Source of the DNA: Gallionella straubiae
Lineage (GTDB): Bacteria > Pseudomonadota > Gammaproteobacteria > Burkholderiales > Gallionellaceae
Reading direction: 5' to 3'
Length of the DNA stretch: 64,000 nucleotides
Assembly: GCF_051257895.1 (NCBI RefSeq)
Contig: NZ_CP194331.1
Coordinates: 1,426,001-1,490,000 of the forward strand
The notes beneath the pieces are model-generated. The model saw nothing but the letters and a program-made list of their open reading frames with translations. It was not told the DNA's origin and searched no databases. The translations under genes were made by a program, and so were the position numbers. Shown here piece by piece: positions 16,645-24,417 of the stretch (positions are counted from its first letter, which is position 1; every line of letters begins with the position of its first letter).

Positions 16645-17237
16645 ATCCTCGGCGAATAACGGGTACGGATGCCTTCGACGACCACCGGCTGGCCGTCGGG
16701 GCCGGTGACGGTAACAGTAATGCGCAGCGCAAGATCGTCACTGGCCAGTCCCAGCGCCAGCCCTGCCCGCAATATATCCACCGCTGCCCGATAGTTCCCC
16801 AACCCGGCAATCGGGGTGGTGCATGTTGGCGTCGTATTGGTGATGTCACATATTCCCGAATTCATGACAAACCCGCCATAATCGGCCACGTTGTCAAACG
16901 GATTGGTCGCAGACCAGCGGTTCTCTGTTGCAGGCGTGGGGGTGGTTAGCGCAGCACCGCCCTTGTTTTGATCCATTCCCGCAGAACAGTCTGCCGCGCT
17001 GACTGCGCTCGCCGCATTCGCATCATCCGGATCGCAGAAGGTGAACGGCATCAGCACCACCTCTTCCAGCAGCGATTCGGCGATCGACAGCGCCTGCTTG
17101 TGAACCAGCGGGTCGGCGCTGCCGCGCGTCGTCACGTTCATCACCAGCAGAATACCCGCCAGCGCGACGCCGACGATGACGATGAACAGGATCAGCTCGA
17201 TCAGGCTGACGCCGCGCTGGTTATGGCGAGTGGACAT
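16641..17237 (-). CDS. mshD: MSHA minor pilin MshD
   Basis: This 198-residue minor pilin has the cleavage site QRG followed by VSLIELILFIVIVGVAL with Glu5, then a GspI-like alpha helix (KQALSIAESLLEEV) and a cysteine-containing globular domain. The ATG at 17237 lies inside the 3' end of mshC (17-bp overlap). The longer frame upstream has no pilin character. It is co-transcribed with mshC and mshO. Confidence 0.88.
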   Translation of the reverse strand: MSTRHNQRGVSLIELILFIVIVGVALAGILLVMNVTTRGSADPLVHKQALSIAESLLEEVVLMPFTFCDPDDANAASAVSAADCSAGMDQNKGGAALTTPTPATENRWSATNPFDNVADYGGFVMNSGICDITNTTPTCTTPIAGLGNYRAAVDILRAGLALGLASDDLALRITVTVTGPDGQPVVVEGIRTRYSPRI

Positions 17238-17715
17238 AGCCGGTCTCGGCCTCCACGACAATGGCATTCGTTGCGCCGGTGATGTTGATAGTCTGGGCAA
17301 GCGAAGGGCGACCCAAGGCATCAAAGCTGAAATTCGCCGGCACCGCAGTGAAAGTGGCGCCCGCCGATGCATTGATGACATAGCTCGCATCGCCAGTCGG
17401 AGAAACCAACGGCGTGCCGCAGGCGGCCGTTGCCCCTGTCGTCAGGGTGATGCGGTTGCCGGTGAACGCGGCACAGACGAAGCGCCGCTGCGCGATGGCG
17501 ACCTTCTGCGCATAACGCAACGTGGCCTGCACCTGATCGGCGAAGCCGCGCGACTGGAATACGCTGGTCTCGAAAAAGCGCGGCGCGGCCACTGCCGCGA
17601 GGATGCCGACGATGACCATCGTCATGATCAGTTCGACCAGTGTGAAGCCGGATTGACGAAACCTGTGATCGGCGGCAAGCATCATCGCCATAAATCTACT
17701 TGGCGCATCGGTCAT
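17221..17715 (-). CDS. mshC: MSHA minor pilin MshC
   Basis: This 164-residue minor pilin has the cleavage site QSG followed by FTLVELIMTMVIVGILAAVA and then a GspH-like region (ADQVQATLRYAQKVAIAQRR). Several in-frame ATGs (17715, 17691, 17685, 17682) precede the cleavage site and none has a clear Shine-Dalgarno sequence, so leader length is uncertain by up to 11 residues. It follows mshA across a strong terminator. Confidence 0.86.
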   Translation of the reverse strand: MTDAPSRFMAMMLAADHRFRQSGFTLVELIMTMVIVGILAAVAAPRFFETSVFQSRGFADQVQATLRYAQKVAIAQRRFVCAAFTGNRITLTTGATAACGTPLVSPTGDASYVINASAGATFTAVPANFSFDALGRPSLAQTINITGATNAIVVEAETGYVHSP

Positions 17716-17781
17716 ATGATCGGTCTTATCAGAAACTGGTGCAGGTTTTAGCGTAAACCCTGTTAGCCATACCCCGAAGAA

Positions 17782-17809
17782 AAACGGGGGAGACTAATCT
17801 CCCCCGTTT
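17782..17809 (-). terminator. Rho-independent terminator downstream of mshA
   Basis: On the minus strand a perfect 12-bp stem (AAACGGGGGAGA, loop of 4, complementary arm) is followed by TTCTTC. It lies 50 bp past the mshA stop codon and would separate the abundant major-pilin message from mshC and the genes after it. Confidence 0.85.
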
Positions 17810-17817
17810 CGTGCTGC

Positions 17818-17850
17818 ACGATGGGTACGCAGGCTCAACCCATCCTACGC
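17818..17850. repeat. GTAG-type REP hairpin downstream of mshA
   Basis: Read on the minus strand, GTAG is followed by GATGGGT, an 11-nt loop and ACCCATC. This 7-bp palindrome lies between the mshA stop codon and its terminator. It has the GTAG-plus-hairpin layout of RAYT-mobilised REPs. Confidence 0.7.
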
Positions 17851-17858
17851 AGGCTCGA

Positions 17859-18257
17859 TCAGTTGTTTCTTGTTAATGCAAACACTGCACTGGCAGCCGC
17901 ATCCTTTTTCGAAGTGATCGTGCATTGAGTTGTAACACCAACCGCTGACGCAGTAGTACCACTCGGGGTATTATAATCAGGAGGGAAACCACCCTCGAGC
18001 AGCCCACCGATTTCGGTTGTATTGGTGCAAGCGCCACTAATCAAGGCAACCCCCGTGCCAGAAATGCCACGTAGACTGTAATTCGCATAATTAATAGCGT
18101 TTGCACTCGAAATCGCACCAGCGACACCTTTCACTGCAGCCACTTCTGCATCGCGTGATAAGTCAACAAACTTCGGCAGCGCCGTCGCCGCCAAAATCCC
18201 TAGGATCACGATCACCATGATCAGTTCGATCAGCGTAAAACCGGATTGGTTTTTCAT
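17859..18257 (-). CDS. mshA: MSHA major pilin MshA
   Basis: This 132-residue type IV pilin has a six-residue leader (MKNQSG), a mature N terminus FTLIELIMVIVILGILAATA with Glu5, and the LPKFVDLSRDAEVAAVKGVAG helix characteristic of MshA. Two cysteines in the C-terminal half (GACTN and TTQCTI) should form the pilin disulfide. The ATG at 18257 has AAGGAGAG upstream. It is preceded by its own 190-bp upstream region and followed by a strong terminator, so it is likely a separate, highly expressed unit. Confidence 0.93.
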   Translation of the reverse strand: MKNQSGFTLIELIMVIVILGILAATALPKFVDLSRDAEVAAVKGVAGAISSANAINYANYSLRGISGTGVALISGACTNTTEIGGLLEGGFPPDYNTPSGTTASAVGVTTQCTITSKKDAAASAVFALTRNN

Positions 18258-18278
18258 TCCACTCTCCTTAAGTATTGA

Positions 18279-18306
18279 GGCCTGTCCTGAGCCTCTTCGA
18301 AGGGCC
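18279..18306. repeat. CCTGTCCTGAGC-type dispersed repeat upstream of mshA
   Basis: The 13-mer GCCTGTCCTGAGC (18280-18292) with the following TTCGAAGG part is a variant of the repeat found in frame inside the oligosaccharyltransferase gene at 26408-26430. It lies 22 bp upstream of the mshA start. Confidence 0.6.
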
Positions 18307-18449
18307 GCGACCCTGTTAGTCAATTGAGCTTGCGCTCCGCCTCTTCCTTTCCTGCCGCAGCAGGAATTTCACAAGCGCGTCCTATTTTAACCCAAACCGC
18401 CTTACACTGCCTCGTCTGGCCCGATTTTCGAACAATCGGCGAGGCTGCG

Positions 18450-19112
18450 CTACACCAGTACGCGGAACATGGCGAAGAGCAGATAGATGCTTCCCAGCAG
18501 GAGCAACCAGCCGCTTTGCCGCGCGTGGTGCGCGACAAAGCGGTCTATCCCCTCGCGCGGCACATCCATCGCCTTGGTCGCATGGCGCGAGGACACCCAC
18601 CGGTTAGCTTCTGTTTCCATACCGCGCAGCAGGCTGGGGCGCAGCCACAGGAACAGCCCGGCGATGAGCGCGACCGCCGCGCCGGTCAACAGGCTCAGCA
18701 CCATGACATCAAGCAGCCAGTCGAGCAGCACGGGCTGGACCATGCTTCCCAAATGCCGCAGCACATATGGCTTGTCGAAGAAGAAACCGAAGTAAATGAA
18801 AATGTAGGCAGCCCCTGCAGCGACGACAACCCCAGCCATGGTATGGTATTGATAGAACCAGCGCTCGATGCTGATGCTGCGATCCAGCCACCTTGTGATG
18901 TGGCGCATGGAAATCCACCGGTTGGCGAGGCGGTTGATGCGTTCCAGAAGATGCGGCCTGAAGATGAGCGTGAGCCCGATCATGGTACCGATCAATGCAC
19001 CAACAAGCAGGAAAATGGCCAGCGTCTGCCACAGGATGATGTCGGTCGGATTAGTGCGCAATCCCTGCCTCCCTTCTCTTTCCACGACGCCCATCGCGTG
19101 CCGGTGCATCAT
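18450..19112 (-). CDS. Uncharacterised four-helix membrane protein with internal duplication, inside msh locus
   Basis: I do not recognise this 220-residue protein. It has about four hydrophobic segments (near residues 28-50, 92-112, 130-158 and 200-218). It also contains a duplicated motif: ANRWISMRHITRWLD after helix 1 and ANRWVSSRHATKAMD after helix 3, so the protein is probably an ancient tandem duplication of a helix-loop unit. It sits between the minor pilin gene and mshA in the msh locus, on the same strand, where Vibrio and Shewanella loci have only pilin-type genes. A role in pilus export or regulation is only a guess from position. Confidence 0.75.
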   Translation of the reverse strand: MMHRHAMGVVEREGRQGLRTNPTDIILWQTLAIFLLVGALIGTMIGLTLIFRPHLLERINRLANRWISMRHITRWLDRSISIERWFYQYHTMAGVVVAAGAAYIFIYFGFFFDKPYVLRHLGSMVQPVLLDWLLDVMVLSLLTGAAVALIAGLFLWLRPSLLRGMETEANRWVSSRHATKAMDVPREGIDRFVAHHARQSGWLLLLGSIYLLFAMFRVLV

Positions 19113-19195
19113 CGATCATTGTGACACCCGTGGCCTGCGCCGAAATGACATGGATTTTTTAATTCCCGGTTCCATTCTGAATAATGGGGCGCTGT

Positions 19196-19244
19196 CTATG
19201 TAAGCCAATATACATAGTTGCATGTTTAGTGGGAATACATAGTT
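19196..19244. promoter_or_regulatory. Cluster of three CTATGTA sites upstream of the 220-residue protein
   Basis: CTATGTA (19196-19202) and TACATAG (19211-19217) form a perfect 7-bp inverted repeat with an 8-bp spacer. ATACATAGTT occurs twice as a direct repeat (19210-19219 and 19235-19244, 25 bp apart). They lie in the 144-bp gap between the minor pilin gene and the 220-residue protein and resemble tandem regulator sites. No regulator can be named. Confidence 0.45.
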
Positions 19245-19256
19245 CGCTGTATCCGG

Positions 19257-19787
19257 TCAAAACCACAAATAAGGCTCGACCGGTTCGAACAGCATGCCGG
19301 TCAACTCGGCGGCCTCCGCCTGCAACGAGGGCAGGCGCGAAGTTTCATAGCTGGTGACAACATGGAAGCGTATCCATTTCCTGCCGTCCTTGCCTGGCCT
19401 GAAGTAGCTGGCGTTGCGCACCACGTAGATCAGGTCGCGCGTCCTGAGGTCGAACACCCAGTTGCCGGACTCCACGGACAGCGGGGTGGTGTCGTAGAAT
19501 TCCCCGGCGTAGTTGGGCGGCTTCTTCTGCAGCCAGTTCATCGGGTTGTCCTGCGCCAGAGCCGCCACGTCGGAAGGCTTGCCGCGCGTCAATATCTGGC
19601 CGTATTGCATGACCAGCGCGCTCTGTATCGACGCCGCCACGCCTTCCATGGCGATTTTCTCGGCCTGCTCCTGGTAGAACAGCATGCGGTCGGCAAACAA
19701 GCCCATCAGCACAGCGACGATGGTGATGACTACGATCAGTTCGAGGAGGGTGAAGCCTCTTGCTCCTGCAGTTGCCTTCTTGCTCAT
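19257..19787 (-). CDS. Type IV minor prepilin of the MSHA locus (MshB/MshF position)
   Basis: This 176-residue protein has a prepilin leader ending ARG followed by FTLLELIVVITIVAVLMGLF with Glu5. A helix (EKIAMEGVAASIQSALVMQYGQ) and a C-terminal globular part containing WVFDLRTRDLIYVVRN follow. Its position between mshG and mshA corresponds to mshF/mshB in Vibrio, and the 'DLRTRDLIYVV' part resembles MshF-like proteins. I cannot decide between the two names. The ATG at 19787 overlaps the mshG stop (ATGA), so it is chosen over a GTG 30 bp upstream. Confidence 0.82.
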   Translation of the reverse strand: MSKKATAGARGFTLLELIVVITIVAVLMGLFADRMLFYQEQAEKIAMEGVAASIQSALVMQYGQILTRGKPSDVAALAQDNPMNWLQKKPPNYAGEFYDTTPLSVESGNWVFDLRTRDLIYVVRNASYFRPGKDGRKWIRFHVVTSYETSRLPSLQAEAAELTGMLFEPVEPYLWF

Positions 19788-21025
19788 CTCCGCATCGCCG
19801 CCTTGCCGAGGTCCCACATCGGCAGGAACACGCCGAGTGCGAGGATCAGCACCAGGACGCCGAGGAACACGATCAGGATCGGTTCGATTTGCGAGCTCAG
19901 GGTCTTGACCTCGTATTCGACCTCGCGCTGGTACATGTCGGCAACCTCGAACATCAGCCCGTCCAGGTCGCCGGTCTCTTCGCCGATCGCGATCATCTGC
20001 AGCACCACCGGATTGAACACGCCGGCGTCGACCGCGGTGCGCAGGATGCTCTCACCGCGCTCCACGCCCTCGCGCATCTGCTCGACGCGCCTGCGCATGA
20101 ATTCGTTGTCCACCACCATCGCGACCACATTCATCCCCTGCAGCACCGGCATGCCGCTCTTGAAGGAAAGCGCCATGCTGCGCGCGAAGCGCGCCAGGGT
20201 GGACTTGAGGATGATGTTCCCCGCGATCGGCAGCCTGAATTTGTACCTGTCCCACTGGTAGCGCCCTGCCGGCGTGTTGATCCAGGAACGGAAGCCCAGC
20301 ACCGCGGCGGTCACCAGAGCCAGCATCAGGAGCCAGTAGCTCACCATGAAATTGGAAAAACCGACCAGCATCCTGGTCATGAGCGGCAGCTCGGCGTGAA
20401 AGCCCTCGAACACCTTGGCGAATGCGGGAATGACGAACAGGTTGATGACCACGATGGCGATCACCATCGCCAGTATCACGAAAGTGGGGTAGCGCATCGC
20501 GGTCTTGATGCGCTCGCGCATGTCGCGTTCGAATTCCAGGTGGTCGTACAGGCGGATGAAGGTTTCGTCGAGCATGCCGGTCATTTCGCCCACCTGCACC
20601 ATGCTGACGTAGAACGCCGAAAAAACCTTGGGGTGGCGGCGCATCGCCGTGCTGAGCTCGCGCCCGCTGTCCAGGCTCTCGCGCAGATCCTGGATCATCG
20701 CGGCAAAGGCCGGGTTCTGCGCCGATTCCTGCAAACCCGCCAGTGCACGCATGATCGGTACGCCGGCCTTGAGCAGGGTGTACATCTGGCGGCTGAACAG
20801 CTGCAAATCCATCGGGGTGACGGGTTTCTCCCGGAACAGCCGCTTGAACCAGTCCGGCGGCCTGGCCACCGTGCCGCCTCCCGCCCCGATAAACGCCTTG
20901 ATTTCGAGGGGCGTGATGCCGTTCTTCGCGAGCTGGTCGGCAACCACTCCGCTGTCATCGCCTTCCAGCGTGCCCTCCACCAGATCGCCGCGCGCATTGC
21001 GCCCCCTGTAGGCGAAAACGCTCAT
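19784..21025 (-). CDS. mshG: MSHA inner-membrane platform protein MshG (GspF/PilC-like)
   Basis: This 413-residue polytopic protein has two GspF domains (about residues 70-190 and 275-395), each with an FSRQMYTLLKAGVPIMRAL-like or FARSMALSFKSGMPVLQGM motif, and three transmembrane helices. It is the platform on which the ATPase MshE acts to add pilins. It starts 2 bp after the mshE stop and overlaps the minor pilin gene. Confidence 0.92.
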   Translation of the reverse strand: MSVFAYRGRNARGDLVEGTLEGDDSGVVADQLAKNGITPLEIKAFIGAGGGTVARPPDWFKRLFREKPVTPMDLQLFSRQMYTLLKAGVPIMRALAGLQESAQNPAFAAMIQDLRESLDSGRELSTAMRRHPKVFSAFYVSMVQVGEMTGMLDETFIRLYDHLEFERDMRERIKTAMRYPTFVILAMVIAIVVINLFVIPAFAKVFEGFHAELPLMTRMLVGFSNFMVSYWLLMLALVTAAVLGFRSWINTPAGRYQWDRYKFRLPIAGNIILKSTLARFARSMALSFKSGMPVLQGMNVVAMVVDNEFMRRRVEQMREGVERGESILRTAVDAGVFNPVVLQMIAIGEETGDLDGLMFEVADMYQREVEYEVKTLSSQIEPILIVFLGVLVLILALGVFLPMWDLGKAAMRR

Positions 21026-21027
21026 CG

Positions 21028-22731
21028 TCAGTCTTCCAGCCGGCCGCTGATGCTCATCACCTCAATGACCGTGGTGCGGCCCTGCTTCAATTGCGCCAGT
21101 GCGTGATCGAGTATGGTTTTGCCTTGCATATGCCGCCGCGCGGCTTCCACAAAGTGGCTGACGCTTTCATGCGCCGCCGCCGTGACCAACTCATGATCCA
21201 TTTCCAGCATTTCATACACGCCCATGCGGCCGCGATAACCGGTGCCATTGCAATGCGAACAGCCGCGCCCGTGCAGCAAGCCCCCCCATTGATCGGGCGG
21301 CACGCCTTCGGCCTCCAGCCATACGCCTTCCTGCGGTGTGGGAACATACGCTTCGCTGCAGCTTCCGCAGACGCGCCGCAGCAAGCGCTGCGCGATGGCG
21401 ACCTGTACCGTCGAGGCCACCATGAAGCGCGGTATCCCCATATCCATCAGACGAAACAACGTGCCGGCGGCGTCGCGGGTGTGCAGCGTGGAGAACACCA
21501 GGTGGCCGGTCATCGCGGCGCGCAGACCGATTTGCGCGGTTTCTGCATCGCGCATCTCGCCGACCAAGATCACGTCCGGATCCTGGCGCAGCGCGGAACG
21601 CAGCACGCGCGCAAAGGTCAGTTCGATCTTCTCATTCACCTGCACCTGATTGATGCCGGGCAGGCGATACTCCACCGGGTCTTCCACGGTGATGATCTTC
21701 CGGTCGATGGTGTTGATCTCGGCCAGCGCGGAATAAAGGGTCGTGGTCTTGCCGCTGCCGGTCGGCCCGGTCACCAGCACCATGCCGTTGCTGCGTCGCG
21801 TGATCTCGCGGAAGCGCTTCAGCATATCGGGGGGCATACCCAGCTTGTCCAGGCCGATCATGCCGCTCTCCTGGCGCAGCAAACGCATCACCACCGCCTC
21901 GCCGTATTGCGTGGGGCAGGTGGCGATACGCACATCCACGCCCTGTTCGCGCACCCGCACATGGAAGCGCCCGTCCTGAGGCAGGCGCTTTTCGGATATG
22001 TCTAGGCCGGACATCAGCTTGAGGCGCAACACCAGCGCGGGGGCGATCTTGTTGTCGGCTTCGGTCTGCAGGTGCAGCGAGCCGTCGATACGGAAGCGGA
22101 TCATCAGACGGCCTTCCTGCGGCTCGATGTGGACGTCGGACGCGCGAATCTGCGTGGCATCGTCGAACATGGTCTGCAGCAGTTTCACCACCGGCGCCTC
22201 CTCGGTGCCGGCGGTGGCGGTCAGCGCGCCGAAGTCCACATAGGTATCGCCCAGATCTTCGCTGAGCTCACGCGCCAATCCGGTGATTTCCTCCGTGCGC
22301 CGGTAGCCCCGGTCGATACTCTCCAGCAACTGCCCTTCGGTGACCACCGCCACGTCGATATCGCGCCTGACGACACGCGCGATCTCGTCGTAGGCGAACA
22401 GGTCGGTGGGGTCGGCCATGCCGATCAGCAACAGGTGGTTGCGTTCCTCCAGCACGATTGCGCGAAAACGCCGCGCCTGGTTTTCCGGCAGCAGCCGGAC
22501 CAGCTCGGGGTTGATGTTGAAGAATTTGAGATTGATATAGGGGATGTTGAGCTGCTTGGCGAGCGCCTCGGAAATCTGCTCTTCGGTGACAAAGGCATTA
22601 TCCGCCAGCACGCGTCCCAGCTTGCGCCCGCTGCGCTTTTGCTGTTCGAGCGCAAACTTGAGCTGATCCAGCGATATGAGCCCCTGCTGAACCAGCAAAT
22701 CGCCCAAGCGAACTTTTTCCGGACGCGCCAT
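21028..22731 (-). CDS. mshE: MSHA pilus extension ATPase MshE with c-di-GMP-binding N-domain
   Basis: This 567-residue GspE/PilB-family hexameric ATPase powers MSHA pilus extension. The N-terminal MshEN domain carries the complete 24-residue c-di-GMP signature at residues 8-31 (R8 L9 G10, L13 V14, G17 L18 I19, L24, L28, Q31) and a second, KLG-starting copy at 37-60. The catalytic domain has Walker A GPTGSGKT, the Asp box, Walker B ILVGEMRD, the His box and a tetracysteine zinc site (CGSC and CSHC). In Vibrio cholerae MshE this signature makes pilus extension depend on c-di-GMP. It is the first gene of the msh locus. Confidence 0.95.
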   Translation of the reverse strand: MARPEKVRLGDLLVQQGLISLDQLKFALEQQKRSGRKLGRVLADNAFVTEEQISEALAKQLNIPYINLKFFNINPELVRLLPENQARRFRAIVLEERNHLLLIGMADPTDLFAYDEIARVVRRDIDVAVVTEGQLLESIDRGYRRTEEITGLARELSEDLGDTYVDFGALTATAGTEEAPVVKLLQTMFDDATQIRASDVHIEPQEGRLMIRFRIDGSLHLQTEADNKIAPALVLRLKLMSGLDISEKRLPQDGRFHVRVREQGVDVRIATCPTQYGEAVVMRLLRQESGMIGLDKLGMPPDMLKRFREITRRSNGMVLVTGPTGSGKTTTLYSALAEINTIDRKIITVEDPVEYRLPGINQVQVNEKIELTFARVLRSALRQDPDVILVGEMRDAETAQIGLRAAMTGHLVFSTLHTRDAAGTLFRLMDMGIPRFMVASTVQVAIAQRLLRRVCGSCSEAYVPTPQEGVWLEAEGVPPDQWGGLLHGRGCSHCNGTGYRGRMGVYEMLEMDHELVTAAAHESVSHFVEAARRHMQGKTILDHALAQLKQGRTTVIEVMSISGRLED

Positions 22732-22781
22732 AATTCTTCTCCCAGACTATTTTTATTGCGTGCTGACCTCAACGAGTCAGG

Positions 22782-22810
22782 AAATTAGCCCTTTTTCCCG
22801 ACACTGACAA
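22782..22810 (-). promoter_or_regulatory. Possible promoter of the mshE-led operon
   Basis: On the minus strand TTGTCA (22805-22810) is followed after 17 bp by TAATTT (22782-22787), about 50 bp upstream of the mshE start, in the region shared with divergent trmL. The -10 match is weak (3 of 6). Confidence 0.35.
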
Positions 22811-22830
22811 GCCTTAGCGGGCATTATTTC

Positions 22831-23331
22831 ATGTTCCATGTGATCCTGTACCAGCCGGAAATTCCCCCGAACACCGGCAACATCATCCGCCTTTGCGCCA
22901 ACACCGGCTGCGGGTTACATTTGATCCGACCGCTCGGCTTCACGCTGGAAGACAAACAGCTCGTCCGCGCCGGGCTGGACTATCACGAATTCGCGGCCTT
23001 GCGCGTATATGACACCCTGCAGGACTGCCTGAAGGCATTCGACCCGGCGCGCGTTTTCGCCATGACCACCAAGGGTTCGCAGCCGTTTCACGCGGCCCGC
23101 TACCGCGAGGGGGATGCCTTCCTGTTCGGCCCCGAAAGCCGCGGCCTGCCCGCCGAAGTGCTGGATCGATTCGATGCCGGACACCGGCTGCGCCTACCGA
23201 TGCTGCCGCACAGCCGCAGCCTGAATCTGTCGAACGCGGCGGCTGTGGCGGTGTTCGAGGCGTGGCGGCAATGCGGTTTTTTGGGAGAAGGGAAAAACGG
23301 AGAAGGTGGAAGGGAGAAGGAGGAAGGGTAA
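22831..23331 (+). CDS. trmL: tRNA (cytidine(34)-2'-O)-methyltransferase TrmL with repeat-encoded tail
   Basis: This SPOUT-class methyltransferase modifies the wobble base of tRNA-Leu isoacceptors. The start MFHVILYQPEIPPNTGNIIRL-like region (in pieces PEIPPNTGN), the LFGPESRGLP motif and the knot-forming LPMLPHSRSLNLSNA are diagnostic. The conserved domain ends at about residue 151 (EAWRQCGF). The remaining residues, GEGKNGEGGREKEEG, come from a purine-rich repeat whose inverted partner lies just downstream. It converges on gpsA. The pairing of trmL with the gpsA-secB block is old and is also seen in E. coli. Confidence 0.92.
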   Translation: MFHVILYQPEIPPNTGNIIRLCANTGCGLHLIRPLGFTLEDKQLVRAGLDYHEFAALRVYDTLQDCLKAFDPARVFAMTTKGSQPFHAARYREGDAFLFGPESRGLPAEVLDRFDAGHRLRLPMLPHSRSLNLSNAAAVAVFEAWRQCGFLGEGKNGEGGREKEEG

Positions 23332-23368
23332 GTTATCGCGGCCCCCGGTTTTACCCTTCCCCCTTCTC
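23314..23368. repeat. Purine-rich inverted repeat spanning the trmL 3' end
   Basis: An 18-bp arm at 23314-23331 (starting GAGAAGG, ending GGGTAA) is matched in inverted orientation at 23351-23368 at 17 of 18 positions with a 19-bp loop. The left arm contains the trmL stop codon, and the right arm ends one base before the gpsA stop. It could act as a bidirectional terminator. Confidence 0.75.
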
Positions 23369-23369
23369 T

Positions 23370-24413
23370 TCAGAATTCCGTATTCGGCGCGCGATTGAGC
23401 AAGGCTTCCACCGCGTCCGCCGCCGGCAGCTGTTCGTAAAGGATGCGATGCACCGCCTCGCAGATCGGCATTGCAACATCCAGGCGTTGCGCAAGGCGGT
23501 GCACCTCGCGCACTGTGTAGACGCCTTCGGCAACATGCCCGAGGCGGTTCAGTATCCCGGACAGGTCATGCTGCTGCGCCAGCAGCAGGCCGACCTGGCG
23601 ATTGCGCGACAAATCGCCGGTACAGGTGAGGATCAGGTCGCCCGCGCCGGACAGGCCGCCCAGCGTCTCGGGGCGCCCGCCGAGCTTCAGGCCGAGCCGG
23701 CTAATTTCGGCTATGCCGCGTGTCAGCAAGGCGGCACGCGCGTTATGCCCCAGCCCCATGCCGTCGCAGATGCCGGCAGCGATTGCCATCACGTTCTTGA
23801 CCGCACCGCCGACCTCCACGCCGATCACATCGTTGCTCGCATAGATGCGCAGGCGCGCGTGATGCAGGGCATGTGCCGTGCGTTGCGCAAACTCCTCGTC
23901 GGCGGAGGCAAACGTCAATGCGGCAGGAAGGCCGCGCGCAACTTCCTGCGCGAAACTGGGGCCGGACAGCACGCCGCGCGGAAATTCCTGCGGCAGCGCC
24001 TCGGCGGCAACCTGGTGCGGAAGCAAGGAAGTTTCCGCCTCGAAACCCTTGCACACCCACACCACTCCCGGAAATTTTACATTGCCTTTCTCGTTTGTCC
24101 TTTCTCCCGCTTGCGGGAGAGAGTTAGAGAGAGGGAAGCGGCTGGCAATCTGCTGCAAAATGGAACGCAACGCCGCAACGGGAACGGCAACGATCGCCAA
24201 CTCCGCACCGCCCAGGGCAGAGGGAAGGTCCGCACTCAAATCGATGTTTTCCGGCAACGGAATATCCGGAAGAAAGCGCTGGTTGAGGCGCGTAGCGCGC
24301 ATCGCCTCAACATGGTCGGCATCGATCGACCACAGCGTGACACGATGATGGGCAGCCAGGCTGATGGCGAGTGCAGTTCCCCATGCGCCCGCACCGATGA
24401 CTGTAATATTCAT
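23370..24413 (-). CDS. gpsA: Glycerol-3-phosphate dehydrogenase [NAD(P)+] with in-frame repeat insertion
   Basis: This 347-residue enzyme reduces dihydroxyacetone phosphate to sn-glycerol 3-phosphate for phospholipid synthesis. The Rossmann motif GAGAWGTALA, the VWVCKGFEAET segment, the catalytic Lys region GVEVGGAVKNVMAIAAG and GLSGAGDLILTCTG are conserved. Residues about 91-114, between ALRSILQQIA and PGVVWV, are an insertion absent from typical GpsA. It is encoded by a CTCTCCCGC-type palindromic repeat, and the reading frame is kept. It ends the yibN-grxC-secB-SH3-gpsA gene string. Confidence 0.93.
   Translation of the reverse strand: MNITVIGAGAWGTALAISLAAHHRVTLWSIDADHVEAMRATRLNQRFLPDIPLPENIDLSADLPSALGGAELAIVAVPVAALRSILQQIASRFPLSNSLPQAGERTNEKGNVKFPGVVWVCKGFEAETSLLPHQVAAEALPQEFPRGVLSGPSFAQEVARGLPAALTFASADEEFAQRTAHALHHARLRIYASNDVIGVEVGGAVKNVMAIAAGICDGMGLGHNARAALLTRGIAEISRLGLKLGGRPETLGGLSGAGDLILTCTGDLSRNRQVGLLLAQQHDLSGILNRLGHVAEGVYTVREVHRLAQRLDVAMPICEAVHRILYEQLPAADAVEALLNRAPNTEF
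24072..24143. repeat. Palindromic repeat inserted in frame within gpsA
   Basis: TCTCCCGC TT GCGGGAGA (24103-24120) is a perfect hairpin of the family also found at 2012-2033 and 56091-56113. The surrounding 72 bp, with flanking GAGAGAGGG and CTTTCTCG tracts, encodes extra GpsA residues about 91-114. The exact boundaries are estimated from the protein alignment I carry in memory. Confidence 0.7.
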
Positions 24414-24417
24414 CCTG

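Noticed and set aside
5029..22731. Type II secretion system
   Set aside because: Shared components exist, but MshQ, MshP, MshM and the MshE c-di-GMP domain and gene order identify an MSHA pilus locus.
24072..24143. Sequencing error or frameshift in gpsA
   Set aside because: The frame is intact on both sides, and the extra sequence is a recognisable palindromic repeat found elsewhere in the window.
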